64,000 nucleotides of DNA, from positions 2,305,693 through 2,369,692 of the forward strand of contig JAZAYU010000085.1 of assembly GCA_038501625.1 (NCBI GenBank), written 5' to 3'. Below are positions 21,601 to 34,334 of the stretch, in pieces. The translations under genes were made by a program, and so were the position numbers. This DNA comes from Corbicula japonica (lineage: Eukaryota; Mollusca; Bivalvia; Venerida; Cyrenidae). Position 1 is the stretch's first letter; each line of letters starts with the position of its first letter. Below the pieces are notes generated by a model. The model saw nothing but the letters and a program-made list of their open reading frames with translations. It made no database searches and was not told the DNA's origin.

Positions 21601-24600
21601 GATTTTTTGTGGTTTTTGAACATCTCACTGCTGTAACTGATCTTACTGCGGCAGTAAGATCATCTTACTGCTGTCACTGCTGTTACTGCGGCAGTAAGAT
21701 AATTTTTATATTGTTTTGTTAAATCTAAGAACATCTTACTGCTGTAACTGATCTCACTGCGGCAGTAAGATCATCTTACTGTTGTAACTGATCTTACTGC
21801 GGCAGTAAGATCATCTTACTGCTGTCACTGCTGTTACTGCGGCAGTAAGATAATTTTTATATTGTTTTGTTAAATCTAAGAACATCTTACTGCTCTTACT
21901 GATCTTACTGCGGCAGTAAGATGATCTTACTGCTGTTACTGATCTTACTGCGGCAGTAAGATGATTTTTTGTGGTTTTTGAACATCTCACTGCTGTAACT
22001 GATCTTACTGCGGCAGTAAGATCATCTTACTGCTGTCACTGCTGTTACTGCGGCAGTAAGATAATTTTTATATTGTTTTGTTAAATCTAAGAACATCTTA
22101 CTGCTCTTACTGATATTTCTGCGGCAGTAAGATGATCTTACTGCTGTTACTGATCTTACTGCGGCAGTAAGATGATTTTTTGTGGTTTTTGAACATCTCA
22201 CTGCTGTAACTGATCTTACTTCGGCAGTGAGATCATCTTACTGCTGTCACTGCTGTCACTGCGGCAGTAAGATAATTTTTATATTGTTTTGTTAAATCTA
22301 AGAACATCTTACTGCTCTTACTGATCTTACTGCGGCAGTAAGATGATCTTACTGCTGTCACTGCTGTTACTGCGGCAGTAAGATAATTTTTATATTGTTT
22401 TGTTAAATCTAAGAACATCTTACTGCTGTAACTGATCTCACTGCGGCAGTAAGATCATCTTACTGTTGTAACTGATCTTACTGCGGCAGTAAGATCATCT
22501 TACTGCTGTCACTGCTGTCACTGCGGCAGTAAGATAATTTTTATATTGTTTTGTTAAATCTAAGAACATCTTACTGCTCTTACTGATCTTACTGCGGCAG
22601 TAAGATGATCTTACTGCTGTTACTGATCTTACTGCGGCAGTAAGATGATTTTTTGTGGTTTTTGAACATCTCACTGCTGTAACTGATCTTACTGCGGCAG
22701 TAAGATCATCTTACTGCTGTCACTGCTGTTACTGCGGCAGTAAGATAATTTTTATATTGTTTTGTTAAATCTAAGAACATCTTACTGCTCTTACTGATCT
22801 TACTGCGGCAGTAAGATGATCTTACTGCTGTCACTGCTGTAACTGGGGCAGTAAGATAATTTTTATATTGTTTTGTTAAATCTAAGAACATCTTACTGCT
22901 GTAACTGATCTCACTGCGGCAGTAAGATCATCTTACTGTTGTAACTGATCTTACTGCGGCAGTAAGATCATCTTACTGCTGTCACTGCTGTCACTGCGGC
23001 AGTAAGATAATTTTTATATTGTTTTGTTAAATCTAAGAACATCTTACTGCTCTTACTGATCTAACTGCGGCAGTAAGATGATCTTACTGCTGTCACTGCT
23101 GTAACTGCGGCAGTAAGATAATTTTTATATTGTTTTGTTAAATCTAAGAACATCTTACTGCTGTAACTGATCTCACTGCGGCAGTAAGATCATCTTACTG
23201 TTGTAACTGATCTTACTGCGGCAGTAAGATGATTTTTCTGTGGTTTTTGAACATCTCACTGCTATAATTGATCTTACTGCGGCAGTAAGATCATCTTACT
23301 GCTGTCACTGCTGTTACTGCGGCAGTAAGATAACTTTTATATTGTTTCGTTAAATCTAAGAACATCTTACTGCTCTTACTGATCTCACTACGGCAATGAT
23401 CTTACTGCTGTTACTGATCTTACTGCGGCAGTAAGATGATTTTTTTTTGTGGTTTTTGAACATCTCACTGCTGTAACTGATCTTACTGCGGCAGTAAGAT
23501 CACCTTACTGCTGTCACTGCTGTTACTGCGGCAGTAAGATAATTTTTATATTGTTTTGTTAAATCTAAGAACATCTTACTGCTCTTACTGATATTTCTGC
23601 GGCAGTAAGATAAATTTACTGCTGTTACTGATCTTACTGCGGCAGTAAGATGATTTTTTGTGGTTTTTGAACATCTCACTGCTGTAACTGATCTTACTTC
23701 GGCAGTGAGATGCAGTAAGATGATCTTACTGCTGTTACTGATCCTACTGCGGCAGTAAGATGATTTTTTGTGGTTTTTGAACATCTCACTGCTGTAACTG
23801 ATCTTACTGCGGCAGTAAGATCATCTTACTGCTGTCACTGCTGTTACTGCGGCAGTAAGATAATTTTTATATTGTTTTGTTAAATCTAAGAACATCTTAC
23901 TGCTCTTACTGATCTTACTGCGGCAGTAAGATGATCTTACTGCTGTCACTGCTGTAACTGGGGCAGTAAGATAATTTTTATATTGTTTTGTTAAATCTAA
24001 GAACATCTTACTGCTGTAACTGATCTCACTGCGGCAGTAAGATCATCTTACTGTTGTAACTGATCTTACTGCGGCAGTAAGATCATCTTACTGCTGTCAC
24101 TGCTGTCACTGCGGCAGTAAGATAATTTTTATATTGTTTTGTTAAATCTAAGAACATCTTACTGCTCTTACTGATCTTACTGCGGCAGTAAGATGATCTT
24201 ACTGCTGTTACTGATCTTACTGCGGCAGTAAGATGATCTTACTGCTGTTACTGATCTTACTGCGGCAGAAAGATGATTTTTTGTGGTTTTTGAACATCTC
24301 ACTGCTGTAACTGATCTTACTGCGGCAGTAAGATCATCTTACTGCTGTCACTGCTGTTACTGCGGCAGTAAGATAATTTTTATATTGTTTTGTTAAATCT
24401 AAGAACATCTTACTGCTCTTACTGATCTTACTGCGGCAGTAAGATCATCTTACTGCTGTCACTGCTGTTACTGCGGCAGTAAGATCATTTTTATATTGTT
24501 TTGTTAAATTTAAGAACATCTTACTGCTCTTATTGATCTTACTTCTTCAGTAAGATCATCTTACTGCTGTAACTGATCTTACTGCGGCAGTAAGATGATC

Positions 24601-27600
24601 TTACTGCTGTTACTGATCTTACTGCGGCAGTAAGATGATTTTTTTGTGGTTTTTGAACATCTCACTGCTGTAACTGATCTTACTGCGGCAGTGAGATCAT
24701 CTTACTGCTGTCACTGCTGTTACTGCGGCAGTAAGATAATTTTTATATTGTTTTGTTAAATCTAAGATCATCTTACTGCTGTAACTGATCTCACTGCGGC
24801 AGTAAGATCATCTTACTGTTGTAACTGATCTTACTGCGGCAGTAAGATCATCTTACTGCTGTCACTGCTGTCACTGCGGCAGTAAGATAATTTTTATATT
24901 GTTTCGTTAAATCTAAGAACATCTTACTGCTGTTACTGATCTTACTGCGGCAGTAAGATGATCTTACTGCTGTTACTGATCTTACTGCGGCAGTAAGATG
25001 ATTTTTTGTGGTTTTTGAACATCTCACTGCTCTTACTGATCTTACTGCGGCAGTAAGATGATCTTACTGCTATCACTGCTGTAACTGCGGCAGTAAGATA
25101 ATTTTTATATTGTTTTGTTAAATCTAAGAACATCTTATTGCTGTAACTGATCTCACTGCGGCAGTAAGATCATCTTACTGTTGTAACTGATCTTACTGCG
25201 GCAGTAAGATCATCTTACTGTTGTAACTGATCTTACTGCGGCAGTAAGATCATCTTACTGCTGTCACTGCTGTCACTGCGGCAGTAAGATAATTTTTATA
25301 TTGTTTTGTTAAATCTAAGAACATCTTACTGCTCTTACTGATCTTACTGCGGCAGTAAGATGATCTTACTGCTGTTACTGATCTTACTGCGGCAGTAAGA
25401 TAATTTTTTGTGGTTTTTGAACATCTCACTGCTGTAACTGATCTTACTGCGGCAGTAAGATCATCTTACTGCTGTCACTGCTGTTACTGCGGCAGTAAGA
25501 TAATTTTTATATTGTTTTGTTAAATCTAAGAACATCTTACTGCTGTTACTGATCTCACTGCGGCAGTAAGAGGATCTTACTGCTGTTACTGATCTTACTG
25601 CGGCAGTAAGATGATTTTTTTGTGGTTTTTGAACATCTCACTGCTGTAACTGATCTTACTGCGGCAGTAAGATCATCTTACTGCTGTCACTGCTGTTACT
25701 GCGGCAGTAAGATAATTTTTATATTGTTTTGTTAAATCTAAGAACATCTTACTGTTCTTACTGATCTTACTGCGGCAGTAAGATCATCTTACTGCTGTCA
25801 CTGCTGTTACTGCGGCAGTAAGATAATTTTTATATTGTTTTGTTAAATTTAAGAACATCTTACTGCTCTTACTGGTCTTACTGCGGCAGTAAGATCATCT
25901 TACTGCTGTAACTGATCTTACTGCGGCAGTAAGATGATCTTACTGCTGTTACTGATCTTACTGCGGCAGTAAGATGATTTTTTGTGGTTTTTGAACATCT
26001 CACTGCTGTAACTGATCTTACTGCGGCAGTGAGATCATCTTACTGCTGTCACTGCTGTCACTGCGGCAGTAAGATAATTTTTATATTGTTTTGTTAAATC
26101 TAAGAACATCTTACTGCTGTAACTGATCTCACTGCGGCAGTAAGAACATCTCACTGCTGTAACTGATCTTACTGCGGCAGTAAGATGATCTTACTGCTGT
26201 CACTGCTGTTACTGCGGCAGTAAGATAATTTTTATATTGTTTTGTTAAATCTAAGAACATCTTACTGCTCTTACTGATCTTACTGCGGCAGTAAGATGAT
26301 CTTACTGCTGTTACTGATCTTACTGCGGCAGTAAGATGATTTTTTGTGGTTTCTGAACATCTCACTGCTGTAACTGATCTTACTGCGGCAGTAAGATCAT
26401 CTAACTGCTGTCACTGCTGTTACTGCGGCAGTAAGATAATTTTTATATTGTTTTGTTAAATCTAAGAACATCTTACTGCTGTAACTGATCTCACTGCGGC
26501 AGTAAGATCATCTTACTGTTGTAACTGATCTTACTGCGGCAGTAAGATCATCTTACTGCTGTCACTGCTGTCACTGCGGCAGTAAGATAATTTTTATATT
26601 GTTTTGTTAAATCTAAGAACATCTTACTGCTGTTACTGATCTTACTGCGGCAGTAAGATGATCTTACTGCTGTTACTGATCTTACTGCGGCAGTAAGATG
26701 ATTTTTTGTGGTTTTTGAACATCTCACTGCTGTAACTGATCTTACTGCGGCAGTAAGATCATCTTACTGCTGTCACTGCTGTTACTGCGGCAGTATGATA
26801 AGTTTTATATTGTTTTGTTAAATCTAAGAACATCTTACTGCTCTTACTGATCTCACTGCGGCAGTAAGATCATCTTACTGCTGTAACTGATCTTACTGCG
26901 GCAGTAAGATGATCTTACTGCTGTTACTGATCTTACTGCGGCAGTAAGATGATTTTTTGTGGTTTTTGAACATCTCACTGCTGTAACTGATCTTACTGCG
27001 GCAGTGAGATCATCTTACTGCTGTCACTGCTGTTACTGCGGCAGTAAGATAATTTTTATATTGTTTTGTTAATCTAAGATCATCTTACTGCTGTAACTGA
27101 TCTCACTGCGGCAGTAAGATAATCTTACTGTTGTAACTGATCTAACTGCGGCAGTAAGATCATCTTACTGCTGTCACTGCTGTCACTGCGGCAGTAAGAT
27201 AATTTTTATATTGTTTTGTTAAATCTAAGATCATCTTACTGCTCTTACTGATCTTACGGCGGCAGTAAGATGATCTTACTGCTGTTACTGATCTTACTGC
27301 GGCAGTAAGATGATTTTTTGTGGTTTTTGAACATCTCACTGCTGTAACTGATCTTACTGCGGCAGTGAGATCATCTTACTGCTGTCACTGCTGTCACTGC
27401 GGCAGTAAGATAATTTTTATATTGTTTTGTTAAATCTAAGAACATCTTACTGCTGTAACTGATCTCACTGCGGCAGTAAGAACATCTCACTGCTGTAACT
27501 GATCTTACTGCGGCAGTAAGATGATCTTACTGCTGTCACTGCTGTTACTGCGGCAGTAAGATAATTTTTATATTGTTTTGTTAAATCTAAGAACATCTTA

Positions 27601-28990
27601 CTGCTCTTACTGATCTTACTGCGGCAGTAAGATGATCTTACTGCTGTTACTGATCTTACTGCGGCAGTAAGATGATTTTTTTGTGGTTTCTGAACATCTC
27701 ACTGCTGTAACTGATCTTACTGCGGCAGTAAGATCATCTTACTGCTGTCACTGCTGTTACTGCGGCAGTAAGATAATTTTTATATTGTTTTGTTAAATCT
27801 AAGAACATCTTACTGCTGTAACTGATCTCACTGCGGCAGTAAGATCATCTTACTGTTGTAACTGATCTTACTGCGGCAGTAAGATCATCTTACTGCTGTC
27901 ACTGCTGTCACTGCGGCAGTAAGATAATTTTTATATTGTTTTGTTAAATCTAAGAACATCTTACTGCTGTTACTGATCTTACTGCGGCAGTAAGATGATC
28001 TTACTGCTGTTACTGATCTTACTGCGGCAGTAAGATGATTTTTTGTGGTTTTTGAACATCTCACTGCTGTAACTGATCTTACTGCGGCAGTAAGATCATC
28101 TTACTGCTGTCACTGCTGTTACTGCGGCAGTATGATAAGTTTTATATTGTTTTGTTAAATCTAAGAACATTACTGCTCTTACTGATCTCACTGCGACAGT
28201 AAGATCATCTTACTGCTGTAACTGATCTTACTGCGGCAGTAAGATGATCTTACTGCTGTTACTGATCTTACTGCGGCAGTAAGATGATTTTTTGTGGTTT
28301 TTGAACATCTCACTGCTGTAACTGATCTTACTGCGGCAGTGAGATCATCTAACTGCTGTCACTGCTGTTACTGCGGCAGTAAGATAATTTTTATATTGTT
28401 TTGTTAATCTAAGATCATCTTACTGCTGTAACTGATCTCACTGCGGCAGTAAGATAATCTTACTGTTGTAACTGATCTAACTGCGGCAGTAAGATCATCT
28501 TACTGCTGTCACTGCTGTCACTGCGGCAGTAAGATAATTTTTATATTGTTTTGTTAAATCTAAGAACATCTTACTGCTCTTACTGATCTTACGGCGGCAG
28601 TAAGATGATCTTACTGCTGTTACTGATCTTACTGCGGCAGTAAGATGATTTTTTGTGGTTTTTGAACATCTCACTGCTGTAACTGATCTTACTGCGGCAG
28701 TAAGATCATCTTACTGCTGTTACTGCTGTTACTGCCGCAGTAAAAACGATCTTACTGCTGTTACTGCTGTTACTGCCGCAGTGAAAACGATCTTACTGCT
28801 GTTACTGCTGTTACTGCCGCAGTAAAAACGATCTTACTGCTGTTACTGCTGTTACTGCCGCAGTAAAAACGATCTTACTGCTGTCACTGCTGTCACTGCT
28901 GCAGTAAAAAAGATCTTACTGCTGCTACTGCTGTCACTGCGGCAGTGATATCATTTCACTGCTGTCACTGCTGTTACTGCTTACTGCTAA
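18676..28990. repeat. 40-bp palindromic satellite, main array with higher-order repeats
   Basis: The basic unit is ~40 bp: CATCTTACTGCTGTAACTGATCTT... ending ACTGCGGCAGTAAGAT. Its end ATCTTACTGC-G-GCAGTAAGAT is a 21-bp palindrome around one central G. Units are joined directly or by two linkers, AATTTTTATATTGTTTTG plus TTAAATCTAAGAA, or GATTTTTTGTGGTTTTTGAA. Identical landmarks recur every 473 bp (19638, 20111, 20584; 22233, 22706). From about 26.04 to 28.72 kb a ~1336-bp block occurs twice, marked by shared oddities: CAGTATGATAAGTTTTA (26791, 28128) and TTACGGCGGCAG. The last ~270 bp uses a variant, TGCCGCAGTAAAAACGATCTT. All open frames here (61-94 codons) are artefacts. Confidence 0.96.
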
Positions 28991-31882
28991 CTTCACAGTG
29001 CTGAAAAATTACTATATAGTTGGTTTATCAGCCACAGTTTAAGGCATCGCCTTCTTGTTAAAAAACCCTTATGTTCAAGGCTAAAAGATTGAACAGCCTT
29101 AAATAAAGACATATGTTCTATCGCTAGCTCTTGACATTGACTTCAATCAAGTTTGACGTATTCTATGGTTCTAACATCCGTCGTGTAAACTCTGTTGTTG
29201 TAAAATTGTTGACTTCACATAGTAGAAAAAACAACACATAACAAAGCATTATTATATATTCCGCAAAATAATTTCGTCCAGTTGGGCGAATTATCAATAC
29301 TAATTGAAACCTAATTAATGGCTTTCTCCCGTAATAAGATAAACGTGTTGATGATCAGAAGAACTTGATGGCCTTTGTGTAAATTGTACGAAATTCTCAC
29401 GCACAAGCTATTTTAATTTTCCAAACACAATACCCAGAACTGATATAAATACTATTATATTTTGTTTCATTCGTTTAAGATATGGGGGATCGGAATTATA
29501 GTGTAAAAACTAATCAGTATAACATTCAACAAGAACCTTATCTACCATGCTTTTGACGGCTAAAGCAAAGAGAGAATGTTTTGAATTATTTGCGGATATA
29601 AGAAGACAACAGAATTTGAAAAGTCGGCAAAATTTCTTTGAAATCTCTCTGAACTACAACTTTAATGGAATTACGAAGCACATTATCATAGCCGAAATAT
29701 TAGACATCAAAAAAACGTGGCTTAAAATACTAAGTTTGATAAATTAGAAAAGCTTGTAACTACCATCCTGCTGTCATCAAGTGTTTGATAGAAACAAGTT
29801 TGATTTTCCTATCTCATTCATTAAAAAATATAGTGATTAAAAACTAGAAAAATATTTAGTAAAATTGAAGTTAAGGAGTACTCACTGACATTTATATCCA
29901 CATGCTGACGTAACTACTTAGATAGCTCGGGTTTTCCGCAATATTACTTTTGAGCCAATTGTTCTGCGCATCTTTCATCAAAAAGGAATTTGAGGCAATT
30001 GTGAGCAAGGGATTTGTTTCTTTTTAAATCAACTAATGACTCACAGCTGTATTATTTACTTTATTTGGAAATACCTGTTCACAATCCATTCCATAATTTA
30101 CATTTATAAGCAATCACATGATAGTCAAACTATATTTAAATAAATCTTATTTAACTTATTTAGCAAATGCACGGCCACTTGGACAATTTCAGTTTAATGA
30201 AAATCCGAAAATTTACCCGAAATGCATTTGCTTAGTGAAGAATTAGCAGGAGGAAAATTGTACTTTGAGAAATCCGATATCCAGAACTCAACTAATCGGT
30301 TAAAACAAATCCATTTAGCAAGGATTTCATAACCGAATTAGTCTGGCTACATTCTGGAAAACTAAAATTTACACGCAATGTACACTATCTTGGCAAGTGT
30401 AATACATGTAGCTGCACAATGTCTTATTATTTTCTTAATGTTTAAGTGGGCAGGAGTTTGGATTTTCGTGTTACTTGTACATGTAGCCAGTTCAAATCCA
30501 TAACACGGTTCATGCATTTGTCCAAATTACGCAAAGGCGTTAATTCTCCTTAACGCTGAACTAACTACCGCCACCACGGCAAAAATAACACATTTGGCAT
30601 AAAGACAATTTAATTTTTTTTCCATGTTATTTATTCGTATGTGCTATGCTAACCAAGAAAAAAATCAAATGACGGTTTCATTTGGAAAATTATCATTCAT
30701 AATAAATTGTGTTTTGTCTCGAGCATTTGTAACGTAAAATCGAAATATCATTCGTTAAATGATGTCATCGTAATTTGTGATGGCAGTGATGTATCTAGCA
30801 TAGCTTCCAAGGGAGGCCAATGTGTTGTAGTATGATATTAATCGTGGCCTGTGACATACATTCAGCCGGACTAAGACGTAATGTAGTAATGACGGTTAAT
30901 AACGGATTATTATCCCATGGTTATTGGCGAAATTATCCAAGGATCACACCTGATAAATTCCACTTGCCAAATAAACCTACATAATAAAAAAAAGTTTCTG
31001 TTTCTTCCGCAGCCGCCCTTCATCTCCGTAATAATTGAACATGGCTATCAAATTCGTCTTTTACATTTGTCATACACTAACCTAGTACTTTAATCTAACA
31101 TTTAATCCGCGAGGTCCAATATTAAGAGGCATACACGTCAAGTTCATACAAGACAACAAATAGAAATTAATCGGGCGAAACACCGGCTATTGCATAATTT
31201 TGACCTTACTCATTTTGAGATGAATAGTTAAGAATTAATTTAGAAGGAGCACTACGTACATAGCATAGCGCTGGATAATGGTGATTAAACAAGCACCCGA
31301 TACTCACTTCAAGGCATATGCCATTATCATTGGTCTCTTCAAGTCCATTATTTGATGAGAAATCAATTTTAACAGACTCTTTAAGAAAATCTAGGCTAGA
31401 GTGTTTTCTTGGGCTGTAAACGGTCCATTCTTCCCAAACTGTAGTGTACAGATGATAGTAACATAGATATTTAAAATAAATGAATATCAAAATCCATTTT
31501 TAAAAACAGTAGTATGAAACATTTGAAGTTAAACTCAGTCGTTAAACAGAGTTGTTTTACAAGTATTATATAACAGAAAGAAAGTCTTTTGTTTGCCAAA
31601 AGATTACGCAATTTAGATTTCCTTGAAATGAAACAACTCTAAAAAAAGCAGTAAAATATGCTTACGATGCTCGTGTAAAATTTATAATAATTATAAGAAA
31701 TTGGAAATTACCACAATCGACTTAAAAAAGTTTTAGTATTCTGAGATTCATGTTTTCCAGGTTTTAGTATAAAGCATAATTATTTTTTATAAATTCTTTT
31801 TTAATTGCTAGTTGCATTGGCTGCTATTGGTCGCCATTGACATCACTGGCAAGTAAATCACTTTGAATAAATAGTAGACAAC

Positions 31883-32058
31883 TAACTCATGTCACTAGTA
31901 AAACAAACCTTATTGCAAGTTCGGTCGTAAGAATCCCTTCTCACCAGTCCCGTTTCGTCTGGAAAGCTTATTCATGTCACTGGTTAAAAAAACCAACTTA
32001 TTTCAAGTTCGGGTGTTAGGCACCCTTATTATCAGTTCCATTTTTTCTGGAATGCTTC
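31883..32058. repeat. ~87-bp direct dimer
   Basis: Two diverged copies sharing (A/C)TCATGTCACT(A/G)GT, AACAAACC/AACCAACTTATT, CAAGTTCGG, CCAGTCCCGTTTCGTCTGGAA / CAGTTCCATTTTTTCTGGAA and GCTT. Confidence 0.75.
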
Positions 32059-32491
32059 TTTTTGGTTAAAGGCTCACGCACCCAATCTTGGGCCGGCGAA
32101 TGCTTCATTTGAAGCCTGGAGGCAGAATTGGCAGTGTTGCCATTGGTAAATATTGGCACCATTCAAGTGCCTAATAGTATGTAACTAGTTGGGTGCCATT
32201 TTTTTTAACTTCAAATGTACGTATGGACGGCCAGATTAGGAATAATACACATATTCTGCGAATAGGATAGGATACTAGTATAAAAGCCCATTGTTTTCTC
32301 GTTTATGGCAAACCCATTCCATTATCTGGGGGACCATACGCCGCTGAACATGAAATGGTATTAATCTAAAAAATACCGCATTGGAGGTTCCATGTTCACC
32401 GCCATATGCATACCATCGTTTGGGATGGATCAAAATTGTATTGTTATTGGTGCAAATCCTGAGTTGCGCTGAACCCGGGGCTAGCCGGCGA

Positions 32492-32521
32492 GGGCAGTAA
32501 TATGCATTTCCATTACTGCCC
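32492..32521. repeat. Perfect 10-bp hairpin, GGGCAGTAAT / ATTACTGCCC
   Basis: Ten-base perfect inverted repeat with a 10-nt loop ATGCATTTCC. The related triplicated segment near 44.99 and 49.77 kb keeps a weaker form (GAGTAATGGAATGTTACTGCC). Confidence 0.8.
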
Positions 32522-33548
32522 ATGAACAGGGTTAATCAAACCGAGCCTGCAATATTTTCATTTTTGTCGTGTTCGGTGGCTTTTAAAGTTCCCTGTTCAT
32601 CTATCTCAATACAGTCCGACAAAAAAAGAGAAGCAACGTGAGGATTTGTTGACAACTTGATCAGTTAGCATTACAAACATTTAATATAAACATTATAAAA
32701 AGTACTCGAGTGATTACTGCCGATAAACTGTCAGTCTTTAGGCTTTTAGGTAGGTTCTCGTTTGAACCAAATCCATACTTTCCGCTGAAGGTTCTGATAC
32801 AAACAAAATAAAATTACAAACTGTCTTTTTGAATTAACTCCAACTCACCCATCTACTCAAATCAAAGGCCTGTAGACAAGTGTACATAAAAGAGGCTTAT
32901 GACATTGTCAACGGGTAATTAAATAAATAGTTATATAGTAATAATTCGTCTGCAATGACGGAGGAAACTCCGTAGTAGTTCCGCCACCACCCACCTCGTG
33001 CCTGCAATTTTAATATGTCATTGCTTTCTAGCATATTTTTTATTTCTTGAACAATCTCTTATTTAATTCGCCCTGTTGAATTTCGATGATATTGGGGAAT
33101 GTTAGGGCCGATGTCAGAGACTATTTCAAGCTCATACCAGACAACATCAACAGGAAATTAATTAGGCAAAGCACCGAACATTGCATCACACACCGACATT
33201 ATTTGTCATTTGTCTAAGGAATTGAATAGAAGGCACACAAGGCATCATTATGCTTGATAACTGAATAAATACACTTCAGCGAAGATAAGTTCAAGGTATA
33301 TGACATGCATGTCACCATGTCAAATAAAGATAAGTAATAAGTAATGATGTTTTCTGTGCATAGACAGATAGACGTTTGGCTGGATTTTCATATCTTAACG
33401 ACGTTTGCGGAACACAAGGCTTTTAAAGAAATAAAGGCTTTATTTTATAGTTTGTTCTATAGTGATGCATATTATTGCTTCCTCTTTGTAGCCAGGGTTG
33501 AGCGCCATTTGTAAACAGTGCGTATGGGTTTTGTTAATAATGGATGCA

Positions 33549-33661
<113 letters not shown>

Positions 33662-33751
33662 TTGTAACATGCCTGCCAAACTTTGTCATTCAAAATCCGG
33701 AATTTTTTTTCACACCTGGCTGATTGTTGCTTTTTTATTCTTGAAGTTATT

Positions 33752-33830
33752 GAAGGCGTTGAAGAAAAATAATAAAAACATAATAATTATATTAATATTA
33801 ATAATAATATAATTATTATTCAACGCCTTC
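33752..33830. repeat. Inverted repeat GAAGGCGTTGAA / TTCAACGCCTTC
   Basis: Perfect 12-bp arms around an A/T-only core rich in AATAATTATATTA words that can also pair. Small fold-back of unknown origin next to the microsatellite. Confidence 0.75.
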
Positions 33831-34132
33831 ATAGACTATATATGACTTTGCAAAAACACAAAATGGTATTTAATGTATACGTAGTAGATTAATTTAACCG
33901 TGTTTAGGTCTTTTTGTTTAAAACTTATTTCCCCGTCTATTGAATATTTGTGTTTTGCTAAGAAAATCGAGTGTCGAATGACATAACACAGGCTCTGGAA
34001 ATGTCAAGACTTGAGTACAAGCGTAGGCCATATTTCGTTCAAAGTGTCATTGATAAATCACCTTTATGTTTCTTGAAAAATATCATAGTCTACTTCAGTA
34101 TAAATTATTAGGCAATAGAAAAAAATATTTAA

Positions 34133-34331
34133 GATTCTCATCCCCGCCCGCCCCTGTCCAAAACCACCCGCCCCAAAAAAATTTATTGGTAAAAAATCGA
34201 AACATATTCTGTTCCGGACAGAACGGGTTTTAGACCATCCCGAAATACCTTGTAAAGGTATTTCGTTAATAAAAAATAAAAATTAAAAAGTGCACACCCG
34301 CCCCTTTTTTCCCAAAATCCGGATGAGAATC
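34133..34331. mobile_element. 199-bp Harbinger-like MITE
   Basis: Perfect 11-bp ends GATTCTCATCC / GGATGAGAATC, flanked on both sides by TAA. A 3-bp TWA target duplication is characteristic of PIF/Harbinger. Subterminal CCCGCCC blocks lie near both ends on the same strand, and the interior holds CGAAATACC/GGTATTTCG pairs. No coding sequence. Confidence 0.78.
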
Positions 34332-34334
34332 TAA

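Larger units (their letters stand above)
28991..33548. other. Gene-free interval with old diverged repeats
   Basis: No supported exon. Segments at about 31.1-31.3 and 33.1-33.3 kb align with each other and with the start of the triplicated unit (near 36.29 kb) through AATTAATCGGGCGAAACACC-like sequence. About 32.48-32.61 kb on the minus strand matches unit positions 39480-39580 (ATATTGCAGGCTCGGTTTGATTAA). About 32.82-32.86 kb matches 39985-40025 (AACTCCAACTCACCCATC). The 66-aa frame at 29547-29747 and the 82-aa frame at 32275-32523 have no recognisable domain. Confidence 0.55.

Noticed and set aside
19370..26365. Repeated 61-94-codon minus-strand frames beginning MFLDLTKQYKNYLTA
   Set aside because: Identical by-products of the 473-bp satellite period; useful as position markers only.
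17078..28990. CRISPR-like array (palindromic repeats at regular spacing)
   Set aside because: The spacers are themselves repeats, unit spacing follows satellite hierarchy, there are no cas genes and the DNA is eukaryotic.
32275..32523. 82-codon minus-strand frame with a TATAAAAG-like word at one end
   Set aside because: No recognised domain or splice context; the TATA-like word is on the opposite strand to any sensible start.
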